Positions 6,786-13,851 of a stretch of DNA of 21,104 nucleotides are shown here, in pieces. Origin of the DNA: Chloroflexota bacterium. GTDB lineage: Bacteria; Chloroflexota; Dehalococcoidia; Dehalococcoidales; RBG-16-60-22. Made by a program: the position numbers and the translations under genes. Each line of letters starts with the position of its first letter. Positions within the stretch are counted from its first letter, which is position 1. The notes beneath the pieces were generated by a model, which was given only the letters and a program-made list of their open reading frames with translations, was not told the origin of the DNA and made no database searches. The stretch is from contig JACZSH010000012.1 in the NCBI GenBank assembly GCA_022574315.1, positions 1 through 21,104 on the forward strand, read 5' to 3'.

Positions 6786-7643
6786 ATGAAGATTAAAATC
6801 GGTTTCATCGGCGCCGGGACCGTCGCCACCACTTTTGCCATTAAGCTGGCAGAAGGCGGTTATCCCGTCGTTGCCGTGGCTGACCCCGACTCGGAACTGA
6901 CGCGGCGTATGGCTCACCGTGTTCAGGGTTGCCGGGTTTTTACTGCCAACCAGGCAGTGGTTGATGCCGCCGACCTGGTTATCATCGCCACCTGGGACCA
7001 GGCGATGGCCGAGGTTATCAATCAGCTTAGCTGGCGGGAGGGTAAGAGTGTCGTCCACACCAGCGGCTTTTTCGGCACCGATATCCTGGAGCCGGCCCGG
7101 CAGGCCGGGGCGTATGTCGGCGGCTTCCACCCCGCCCAGCTTTTCGCCAACCTTGACCAGGCGCTTACCGCTCTGCCCGGCTCCACCTTCTGTCTCATGG
7201 GCGAGCCGCCCCTGCTCGATACTCTGAAGGATATGGTCACCGCTTTGCAGAGCCGTTACATCGTGCTCCGTCCGGACCAGAAACCCCTCTACCACGTCGC
7301 TCTCGCCTTCGCCTGCGATTTTACCATGGTCTGCGTCAAGATTTGCACCGAACTGTTCCAGAAATTCGGCGTCTCCTCACCGGAGGCCATCAAGGCGGTC
7401 ACTCCTATCCTGCGTGGTGCCGTCGACGGCATCACCACTCTGGGCTTCCCGGACTGCTTTTCCGGGCCGGTTACCCGGGGAGATTTGTCGGTTATCGGTA
7501 AGCACGTCTCCACTCTGGAAGAAAATGCCCCTGAATTAACCGCCTTGTTCAAGACGCTGGAGAAGCACATCGTTCCCATGGCGCTGGCTAAAGGCACCAT
7601 TGACGAGGCCACGGCGCAAAAAGAGCTTGACCTCTTGCGTTAA
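6786..7643 (+). CDS. Rossmann-fold/DUF2520 family NAD(P)-binding protein
   Basis: 285 residues. The N-terminal dinucleotide-binding fold opens IGFIGAGTVATTFA (GxGxxA at residues 9-14), followed by strand ends PVVAVADPD and LVIIATWD. After HTSGFFG (91-97) comes GGFHPAQLF (112-120) and a helical C-terminal half beginning KPLYHVALAFACDF (166-179). This layout is that of the Rossmann-like/DUF2520 family, relatives of pyrroline-5-carboxylate reductase and 6-phosphogluconate dehydrogenase type enzymes. The reaction is not established. A reductase or dehydrogenase on a small keto or imino acid is plausible. ATG 6786 has TAGGAGA just upstream. It lies 39 bases after gcvPB and 67 bases before the DRE-TIM enzyme, so it may link the two units. 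Confidence 0.8.
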   Translation: MKIKIGFIGAGTVATTFAIKLAEGGYPVVAVADPDSELTRRMAHRVQGCRVFTANQAVVDAADLVIIATWDQAMAEVINQLSWREGKSVVHTSGFFGTDILEPARQAGAYVGGFHPAQLFANLDQALTALPGSTFCLMGEPPLLDTLKDMVTALQSRYIVLRPDQKPLYHVALAFACDFTMVCVKICTELFQKFGVSSPEAIKAVTPILRGAVDGITTLGFPDCFSGPVTRGDLSVIGKHVSTLEENAPELTALFKTLEKHIVPMALAKGTIDEATAQKELDLLR

Positions 7644-7660
7644 ACCGGACCTGTTTATGC

Positions 7661-7689
7661 TTGACAGGACTTTAGGCTGATGATAGCGT
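7661..7689 (+). promoter_or_regulatory. Possible internal promoter before the DRE-TIM enzyme gene
   Basis: A perfect -35 TTGACA (7661-7666) is followed by 17 bases and the weak -10 TAGCGT (7684-7689), preceded by an extended -10 TG at 7681-7682. The 67-bp gap is the largest within the plus-strand gene run from 3606 to 10044. The poor -10 keeps confidence low. Confidence 0.35.
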
Positions 7690-7710
7690 GATTTGAAAGG
7701 AGGCACTGAC

Positions 7711-8985
7711 ATGGCATTTGATATCGATGAGCGAGAACTGGCTCAGGAAATGACTTTTGACCCGCAGGGAAGATGGTGGAACTGCTACACCAACCTGCTG
7801 CCGGAGGTCACCCGGAATTACGCTCTCCCTAAAAAAGTTATCATCAAAGATGAAACTCTACGCGAAGGTACCACCGTGCCCGGTCGGAAGCCCCTCTCCA
7901 TGGCGGCGCTGCTGGAAGTGGCCGTTGCCCTGGAAGAGGCCGGCTTTACCGAACTCGAGGTCGGCTTTACCGCCGCCGTTGACGAGCACCGTGATTTTGC
8001 CCGCATGCTGAAGCGGGAAGGTATCCGCATGAAGCACAGCGCTCATACCCGCACCTGGGCTAAAGATTGGAAAGCGGAGATTGACGGCGTCATCGAAGCG
8101 GGCGCCGATATTGTCAACCTTATTGGCTTCGGTACCTCCGAGACCGAGAAATTCGCCCTGCCCGATGTCCGCAAAGAGGAAGTCGCCGAGCTTTATGCCC
8201 GGCAGGTGGAATATTCCCTCAAGCAGGGAGTATTTACCTCCTACATGTTGAGCACCAACGTGACCCGCCTCGATATCGTTCACGATTCTTATAAAGCGGT
8301 CGGTGAGGTGGGTGTCAACCGGGCTTATGTCGCTGACGGCTACGGCGCTTCCACTCCGGAGGGAATCAAGTTCATGATTACCTACATCAAAGACCTGCTG
8401 CCGCCGGGGGTAGAGATTGGCCTTCACCAGCACAACGATTTCGGCCAGGCCACCGCCAATGCCCTGGCCGCGGTCACCGTCGGCGCCAGTGTCATCGATA
8501 CTGCCGTCAACGGGCTCGGCGACCGTGGCGGCATACCCTCCGCCGATTGGGTAGTCGCCTCACTGGAAGCCCTTTACGGCGTGCCCACGGGGATAAAGCT
8601 GGACAGGCTGAAGCCGCTTTCCAACCTGGTGGCCAAACACTGGGGTATCCCCATCGAGCCGCACCGTCCCGTCATCGGCGATAATATGTATCGGCATGAA
8701 ACGGATATCCACATCGCCGCCCTGCTCTCCGGCCACTGGTATGCCTATAACGTGATTAAACCGGAGGTGCTCGGTGCTAAGGAGAGTCTGGAGTTCGGTC
8801 TTTCCGCGCTGGCTAAAGGTGAGACCAGCGCCGTCGGCGTTAAGATTAGCCAGATGGGGCTCAAGGCGACCGATGAGCAGTTCGACCGTATTCTCGACCT
8901 TATTCGTCAGGAAATAAAGCAAAACCCCAGAGGCTTCGCTACCGAAGAGAAGGTAGGTAAAATTATTAAACAGGTATTGAAATAA
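7711..8985 (+). CDS. DRE-TIM metallolyase family protein, homocitrate/isopropylmalate-synthase-like, with altered DRE motif
   Basis: 424 residues. The family normally condenses acyl-CoA with a 2-oxoacid or cleaves such adducts, using a divalent metal in a TIM barrel. Seen here: IKDETLREGTTVPG at 45-58, metal-binding HQHND at 239-243, GLGDRGG at 268-274 (canonical GxGERAG), and RHETDIH at 328-334, matching the HESGIH segment of LeuA/NifV-type synthases. The usual DxTLRDGEQ reads DETLREGTT, so D47 and R51 remain while the Glu of 'GEQ' is Thr. There is no LeuA regulatory (allosteric) domain; the chain ends soon after the lid region. I chose ATG 7711 with AAGGAGG eight bases before it; a TTG 18 bases upstream overlaps that SD. 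The following gene starts 15 bases later. The substrate is unknown; an unusual carboligase or lyase is the safest description. Confidence 0.85.
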   Translation: MAFDIDERELAQEMTFDPQGRWWNCYTNLLPEVTRNYALPKKVIIKDETLREGTTVPGRKPLSMAALLEVAVALEEAGFTELEVGFTAAVDEHRDFARMLKREGIRMKHSAHTRTWAKDWKAEIDGVIEAGADIVNLIGFGTSETEKFALPDVRKEEVAELYARQVEYSLKQGVFTSYMLSTNVTRLDIVHDSYKAVGEVGVNRAYVADGYGASTPEGIKFMITYIKDLLPPGVEIGLHQHNDFGQATANALAAVTVGASVIDTAVNGLGDRGGIPSADWVVASLEALYGVPTGIKLDRLKPLSNLVAKHWGIPIEPHRPVIGDNMYRHETDIHIAALLSGHWYAYNVIKPEVLGAKESLEFGLSALAKGETSAVGVKISQMGLKATDEQFDRILDLIRQEIKQNPRGFATEEKVGKIIKQVLK

Positions 8986-9000
8986 AAAAGGAGGCCGCCC

Positions 9001-10044
9001 TTGGTCACTCTGAAAGAGAAAATCGGTGTTGCTGTTATTGGCATGGGACGTGTCGGCAGGACCCACCTTGACGCCATTGCTTTGAACCCGGATATCGCCC
9101 GCCTCGCCGCGGTGATTGACACCGACGAATCGCGTGCCCGCGCGGCGGCGGAGGAGACCGGCACAAAATATTATCTCAGTGTTGACGAAGCCCTCACCGA
9201 CCCTGAAATACAGGCGGTGGTAATCTGCCTGCCGCATAATCTGCACCAGCCGGTCGCCATGCAGGCGATGGACGCAGGCCGCCACGTTCTCGTCGAAAAA
9301 CCGATGGCCACCAGCTTCGCTGACGCCAGGGAGATGGTTGACCGGGCAAAGGAAAAAAAGCTGGTGCTCCAGGCGGGACAGGACTTGCGCTTTCTCGACT
9401 CCTTCCAGGAGGCCAAACGGCGCGTGATGAACGGCGATATCGGCCAAGTCTTCAACATTCTCTTCGTTATGGCGGAAGCCTTCACCCTGACGCCGGCCCC
9501 CGGCCGTTTTACCACCCCGCCCTGGTGGCGGGACGTGGAGAAAACCGGCGGCCTGTGCTTCCCGATGATGGGCGCCCACACCGTCGATATTATTCTCTGG
9601 CTCTGCGAGGGGAAAAAACCGGTGCGTGTCTATTCTGAGGCGGCTTCCATCAACCCGGAACTGGAGGGTATGGACGAGGTCATCATTACCATTCGATTTG
9701 ATGATGGCGCCATGGCCACCAATCACCTCTCCCTCAATACCATGCCGGCTCGGAACGACCTGTTAATCGTCGGTACTGAAGGCAGGATTCAGATAAACAT
9801 CGCCGGCGGGCACGATTTGAAGCAGCTGGTGGGCGTCTTTTCCACCGAGTTATACCTCGGCGATAAGCTCATCTCCAGCGGCACCCAGCATCCGCACAAT
9901 TTCGCCGTGGCGACCAGAGAGTTTGTCAGCGCAATTCTGGAAAAGCGCCCGTCCTCGGTTGGGCATCATGACATTCTCAATCAGATGGCTATTCTGGACG
10001 CCGCCCGGAAGTCCGCTGAAATCCACCAGCCGGTGCTGTTATAA
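9001..10044 (+). CDS. Gfo/Idh/MocA family NAD(P)-dependent oxidoreductase
   Basis: 347 residues. The N-terminal Rossmann domain begins KIGVAVIGMGRVGRTHLDAI (GxGxxG at 14-19), with the signature EKPMA at 99-103 (canonical EKP) and GQDLRF at 126-131. The C-terminal alpha/beta domain carries GAHTVDIILWL, with candidate catalytic H193 and neighbouring D196. Members oxidise or reduce sugars, inositols and other polyols, or related carbonyls, with NAD(P). The start is TTG 9001, chosen because AGGAGG at 8989-8994 is six bases upstream and no better start matches the Rossmann opening. It lies 15 bases after the DRE-TIM gene, so the two very likely work in one pathway. It converges on mttB with a 39-bp gap where I see no clear terminator. 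Confidence 0.9.
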   Translation: MVTLKEKIGVAVIGMGRVGRTHLDAIALNPDIARLAAVIDTDESRARAAAEETGTKYYLSVDEALTDPEIQAVVICLPHNLHQPVAMQAMDAGRHVLVEKPMATSFADAREMVDRAKEKKLVLQAGQDLRFLDSFQEAKRRVMNGDIGQVFNILFVMAEAFTLTPAPGRFTTPPWWRDVEKTGGLCFPMMGAHTVDIILWLCEGKKPVRVYSEAASINPELEGMDEVIITIRFDDGAMATNHLSLNTMPARNDLLIVGTEGRIQINIAGGHDLKQLVGVFSTELYLGDKLISSGTQHPHNFAVATREFVSAILEKRPSSVGHHDILNQMAILDAARKSAEIHQPVLL

Positions 10045-10083
10045 TACTTCGGAGTCTTGAGTTGCCGTTGTGCGGTCAAGGGG

Positions 10084-11580
10084 CTACTTGCGCTTGCTGC
10101 CTCTGGCCGCGTCCGGTCTCTTCGGGTATTCGTGCTTCAGGCCAACGCGGTCGAACCAGGTTTTTTCCACCCTTTTCAGTTCCCTGACCAGTTCCTCTGG
10201 CAGCGGTTCTGGCCGGTGATTTTCCAGAATTTCAATTGTCCTCTGCTGCAGCCTCTCTTTGCCCGTGTCTACATCCGGCGGCTTGGAAAAGCTGCGGTCG
10301 AATATCTTGGGTACCCAGAACCGGCGGAAGTGCTTTCGGGTGTGGCTCTCTGTGAGATAGGTAGCCTTCGGACCCAGCTTCTCAATCAGGTCGAGAGGTA
10401 AGGTTTCCTCGTTGATTTCCATGCCCCCCGTCAGCACTTTGACCATGTCGATTATCTCGTCTTCCAGGACAAAGAGTTCCGGCGAGATTACCGTGGAGTG
10501 GTACATCAGCCCGATGTTGTGGACCAGGTCCACGCCGGAAAGCGCCAGGGCCATTATCTGGTAGGTGGCGTCGGTCGCCGCCTGTATCCCCACCACGTCG
10601 GCATCGGTCATTCCCGCCGTGCCCATTATCGGCAGCTTGTAATAATGGCTCAGTTCGGTCAACGCTATCAGCATGACGCTCAGTTCCGGGGCGCCGGTGG
10701 CGAAGATGGTCGTTTTCATGTCCATTATCGAAGGTATTGACCCGATGATGATTGGTGTTCCCGGCTTTTTCAGCTGCAGCAATACCAGCTGGCTCAGCAC
10801 CTCCGCGTTGGAGATGGCCACGCACCCTGCCAGCGTCGCCGGTGCCGTGGCGCCCGCCATCGGCATCGGATACACGAAGTTCGGGATGCCTTTCTCGGCG
10901 CAGAGCAGGCTTTTCTCCAGGGCGTCCTTCCCCTGGGTCAGCGGGCTTACCGGCTCGGAAGCCCCCATGAAAAAAGGCCGCTTTCGCAGCTCCTCTTCTC
11001 CCCCGGCCACCATGGCGCACAGGTCGATCATTTCTCTCAGGCTTTGGACGTCGTTGATTTGGCAGCCTACCGGCATGTTTGAATTCAGTATCAACTGGAG
11101 TAGACCTACTTTGTCCGAGATGCTGGTGGGTATGGTTCTATTTGATATCGTGCTGTAGACTCGCTCAATGTTTGGTAGGGCATCGCACAGCCTGGCCATG
11201 TCGGCGATGTCCTCGATGTACATCAGTCTTCGCTTTTGCGTGTACGGGTCGATAATCTCCGGCATGTCCACCGCTGTCCCGAAATGGGTGCCCGTCTGTC
11301 CGTTGAGCACTATTGCCGGCTTGCCGTCCCGGCTGTACAGCGTAATCGTCTTGGGGGCTGTTCTCAGTGCCTGTTCTACCAGGTAGGAGGGGATTTTTAC
11401 TGCTTCTGGATTTGATACGTCGGCGCCGGCCTGGCCCAGTATGTCAATGGCTTCTTTGTCGGCGAAGGAGACACCGGCTCTTTCCAGGATTTGCAGGGTG
11501 GCCATGTGCAACTCTTCTATCTGCTTGTCCGATAGTAAGCGGAATTGCGGGCTGCCGAAGCTGCTGTAATTTGATTTCAT
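10084..11580 (-). CDS. MttB-family (trimethylamine/quaternary amine) methyltransferase, non-pyrrolysine
   Basis: 498 residues, the family's usual length. It starts FRLLSDKQIEELHMATLQILERAGV, the standard MttB opening, and has FGTAVDMPEIIDP near 100-112, MAGATAPATLAG (241-252), and MGTAGMTDADVVGIQAA (319-335), around where archaeal MttB carries pyrrolysine. The frame has no internal TAG; that region is read through sense codons. It therefore belongs to the pyrrolysine-independent branch, which includes glycine-betaine (MtgB), proline-betaine and carnitine-type demethylases that move a methyl group onto a corrinoid protein. No corrinoid (MtbC-like) protein is visible in the window. The start ATG has AGAGGTG upstream. 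It sits 53 bases downstream of hyuA on the same strand, so the two are probably one operon. The substrate cannot be read from sequence. Confidence 0.92.
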   Translation of the reverse strand: MKSNYSSFGSPQFRLLSDKQIEELHMATLQILERAGVSFADKEAIDILGQAGADVSNPEAVKIPSYLVEQALRTAPKTITLYSRDGKPAIVLNGQTGTHFGTAVDMPEIIDPYTQKRRLMYIEDIADMARLCDALPNIERVYSTISNRTIPTSISDKVGLLQLILNSNMPVGCQINDVQSLREMIDLCAMVAGGEEELRKRPFFMGASEPVSPLTQGKDALEKSLLCAEKGIPNFVYPMPMAGATAPATLAGCVAISNAEVLSQLVLLQLKKPGTPIIIGSIPSIMDMKTTIFATGAPELSVMLIALTELSHYYKLPIMGTAGMTDADVVGIQAATDATYQIMALALSGVDLVHNIGLMYHSTVISPELFVLEDEIIDMVKVLTGGMEINEETLPLDLIEKLGPKATYLTESHTRKHFRRFWVPKIFDRSFSKPPDVDTGKERLQQRTIEILENHRPEPLPEELVRELKRVEKTWFDRVGLKHEYPKRPDAARGSKRK

Positions 11581-11633
11581 TGACTTGCACCTCTTTGCCG
11601 TTTGTCGGTAGGTTCCGAGAGGCCGATGGTGTC

Positions 11634-13631
11634 TTACTTCTGTTTTCGCCGTTCCTTCAGCTTGGGGCGTCCCGCTGCGGTGGCGATTATTTCCGTCCCC
11701 AGATAAAGCAGGTCGGCGCCGACCCGTACTATCCGCTCGTCCTCGCTGACCTGCAGTTTTATTCGGTTCGCCCCGGCTTCATGGGCATGCTTCCGGGCTA
11801 ATCTGACGACGGTGCGCCGGGCGTAAGACCTGGCGTCGTCCAGTGCCTCGTAATCACGCACCCCGGACGGCGCATAAACCCGGTAAGGAGTCTCCTTTCC
11901 TTCCGGTTGCTGTATCAGGATGCGCACCTTCTGTACCACCGCCCCGGCCGCCGCCCCGATAGCGTTGGCTACCTCGGCATGCTCGGGGATGAAAATTGGC
12001 GTGTTCAGCTTCGCTGCCAGCGGCTTTAGATAGGTTACCGCCGGCGCACCGATGCCGATAATCGGTCGCTTCACTGAGAAAGTCACCGAAAGGTTGCCGC
12101 CGTCTTCGGCGCCGAGTGCCCGGTTCACCAGCCGGTTGACCACCTTGTCTCCGTTCTTCAGGGAAAAGTCACCGTCCTCGGCCAGGACGCTCTCGATCAA
12201 AATATAGCCGGCCTGTATTATCACTTCCCTGACCACGCGTTCGCAAAAAGATTCCTTGCTGATACCCAACCGCCGTCCCCACAGTTCTGCCCCCAGCTCG
12301 GCTGCCTCCGTGGAACCGCTACGGTATTTGCCCAGTACGTGGACGGCATCGGTGGGCGTAAAAGCGCTGCTGACCACCAGTCCGTGTTCCCTCAATCCGT
12401 CCAGGGCATATCCGAAATAGGAAGTCGTTTTCACCCCGTCGGACAGGCTGGTCATGGGAACAGGGCCATTGCCCAGCAGTTCCCATATCTCCTGTTGCGT
12501 CGGAGAGATATTATCCTGGTCTGGTTTTAACGGCCGCTCACGGGTGATAAAACGGCCGGTATCATCGCCGGGAGTTTCCCTCATCTGGGACTGTATCAAT
12601 TCCAGCGCTGCCGGGTACTCCGCGACCAGTAAGCTCAGCGGGACCACCCGGCGCGGGCCTACCCCCAGGCGGCCGCCGTCGTCAATGTGGATTTCACTGT
12701 CGCCGCCCAGTCCCGTGGTGCGCATGTCTATCGCCTCTACCATCGTCCGCCAGCCGCCCACCTCCGCACCCTCGTGATTCAGAATTAAGCGGCCGCCGTG
12801 TACGGCGGCGATATCTGTGGTCGTGCCGCCCATGTCGATTACAAAACCGTCTTTTTCGTCGCACAGGTGCAGGGCGCCGATAACGCTGGCCGCCGGTCCG
12901 GACATGATGGTCTCCACCGGCCTTTCCAGCGCCAGTTGGGCGTCCATCAGCGAGCCGTCTCCCTTCACTACCATCAGCGGGGCGTTGATACCCTGCTCGT
13001 CCAGTATCCGGGAAACGCTCGTGATGAGCTCTTGCAGTAGCGGTATCAGCCGCGCGTTCAGGGCTACCGTCATGGCACGCCGCGGCGCATCGAGTTGTGA
13101 CGTCAGTTCATGCCCGCAAGTTACCGGCAGTCCGGTCATCCGGTGTATCATCCGCCGTATTCTAAGTTCGTGCGTCGGGTTACGCACTCCGAAAAAGCCG
13201 GAAACGGCAAACGCCGCCACCTTTGACGCCCGTTTCCTGACTGCCTCCCGTACCATCTTGATATCCAGGGGCTGCTGTTCCTTGCCGTCCACCCCGTGGC
13301 CTCCCCGGACGAGAATGATGTTCTTTTTGGCGGCCAGCCTCTCCAGCCTGGCATCGGCCACCATGTGTGGCTCGTACCCCACCAGTATCAGGCATATCTG
13401 GCTGCCCCTCCCCTCCACGATAGCGTTGGTCGCCAGGGTTGAGGACAGCGAGACCAGTTGGATATCCGGCATCGGGTCGGGCAGCACCGCCTGGACGGCG
13501 TTTCGTATCCCCACCGCGAGGTCGTACCTGGTCGTCAGCGCCTTGGCAGTAGCGATGATGCCGCGCTTGCTGTTCAGAAGCACGGCATCCGTGTAGGTAC
13601 CGCCGGTATCTATTCCCAGAAAAACGGACAT
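11634..13631 (-). CDS. Hydantoinase/oxoprolinase family protein, A-type subunit (single chain)
   Basis: 665 residues. The ASKHA-type ATPase fold is shown by GIDTGGTYTD (6-15), SGPAASVIGA (244-253), DMGGTTTD (266-273), GLGGDS (307-312) and GIGAPA (526-531). These are the hallmarks of HyuA, which drives ATP-dependent hydrolysis of hydantoins or 5-oxoproline. Between about 376 and 424 is a winged-helix-like stretch ending SSAFTPTDAVHVLG, as in the HyuA subfamily common in anaerobes. A basic tail (KLKERRKQK) closes the protein. No HyuB partner is in the window. ATG 13631 is preceded by AAGGGGTGAT. A promoter lies immediately upstream (13642-13670). Pairing with mttB suggests a substrate with an N-methyl group and a cyclic amide or lactam, but that is inference. 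Confidence 0.88.
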   Translation of the reverse strand: MSVFLGIDTGGTYTDAVLLNSKRGIIATAKALTTRYDLAVGIRNAVQAVLPDPMPDIQLVSLSSTLATNAIVEGRGSQICLILVGYEPHMVADARLERLAAKKNIILVRGGHGVDGKEQQPLDIKMVREAVRKRASKVAAFAVSGFFGVRNPTHELRIRRMIHRMTGLPVTCGHELTSQLDAPRRAMTVALNARLIPLLQELITSVSRILDEQGINAPLMVVKGDGSLMDAQLALERPVETIMSGPAASVIGALHLCDEKDGFVIDMGGTTTDIAAVHGGRLILNHEGAEVGGWRTMVEAIDMRTTGLGGDSEIHIDDGGRLGVGPRRVVPLSLLVAEYPAALELIQSQMRETPGDDTGRFITRERPLKPDQDNISPTQQEIWELLGNGPVPMTSLSDGVKTTSYFGYALDGLREHGLVVSSAFTPTDAVHVLGKYRSGSTEAAELGAELWGRRLGISKESFCERVVREVIIQAGYILIESVLAEDGDFSLKNGDKVVNRLVNRALGAEDGGNLSVTFSVKRPIIGIGAPAVTYLKPLAAKLNTPIFIPEHAEVANAIGAAAGAVVQKVRILIQQPEGKETPYRVYAPSGVRDYEALDDARSYARRTVVRLARKHAHEAGANRIKLQVSEDERIVRVGADLLYLGTEIIATAAGRPKLKERRKQK

Positions 13632-13641
13632 ATCACCCCTT

Positions 13642-13670
13642 ATTTTAACCGCCGGTAATTATCACGTCAA
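13642..13670 (-). promoter_or_regulatory. Promoter of the hyuA-mttB operon
   Basis: On the minus strand TTGACG (13670-13665) is followed by a 17-bp spacer and TAAAAT (13647-13642). Each hexamer matches consensus at 5 of 6. The predicted start site is only about 4-6 bases before the hyuA ATG, which would make the transcript almost leaderless and cut into the apparent SD. Either the message is leaderless or another promoter further upstream is also used. Confidence 0.55.
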
Positions 13671-13734
13671 ACCGTATTTAAAAACACGGAACACGACCCT
13701 TTAGACAGCTATAACATTTATATTATATCGATAA

Positions 13735-13815
13735 ACGTAATATATTATAGATATAGTATTATAATACGTAATATTATTACTCCATATCGCCTTGACAAAC
13801 CGTGAAAACGTAATA
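13735..13815. promoter_or_regulatory. Three phased ACGTAATA boxes in the AT-rich divergent intergenic region
   Basis: The 220-bp gap between hyuA and the cyclodeaminase gene is far more AT-rich than its surroundings. ACGTAATA occurs three times in the same orientation, at 13735-13742, 13766-13773 and 13808-13815. The start-to-start spacings are 31 and 42 bp, close to three and four helical turns. The last copy overlaps the -10 of the plus-strand promoter. A perfect 12-bp palindrome, GTATTATAATAC (13756-13767), lies between boxes. These look like binding sites for a regulator on one face of DNA. Confidence 0.5.
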
Positions 13816-13819
13816 AAAT
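13792..13819 (+). promoter_or_regulatory. Promoter of the ornithine cyclodeaminase family gene
   Basis: A perfect -35 TTGACA (13792-13797), a 16-bp spacer and TAAAAT (13814-13819, 5 of 6). The start site would be near 13826, giving a short leader that keeps the AGAGGAGG SD at 13836-13843 intact. The third ACGTAATA box overlaps the -10, so a protein bound there would be expected to block transcription. Confidence 0.65.
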
Positions 13820-13851
13820 GACATTAGAATATACTAGAGGAGGTTCTCATT

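Noticed and set aside
10084..11580. Pyrrolysine-encoding MttB
   Set aside because: No in-frame TAG occurs before the terminal TAG, and the region equivalent to the pyrrolysine site is read through ordinary codons, so this is a non-pyrrolysine family member.
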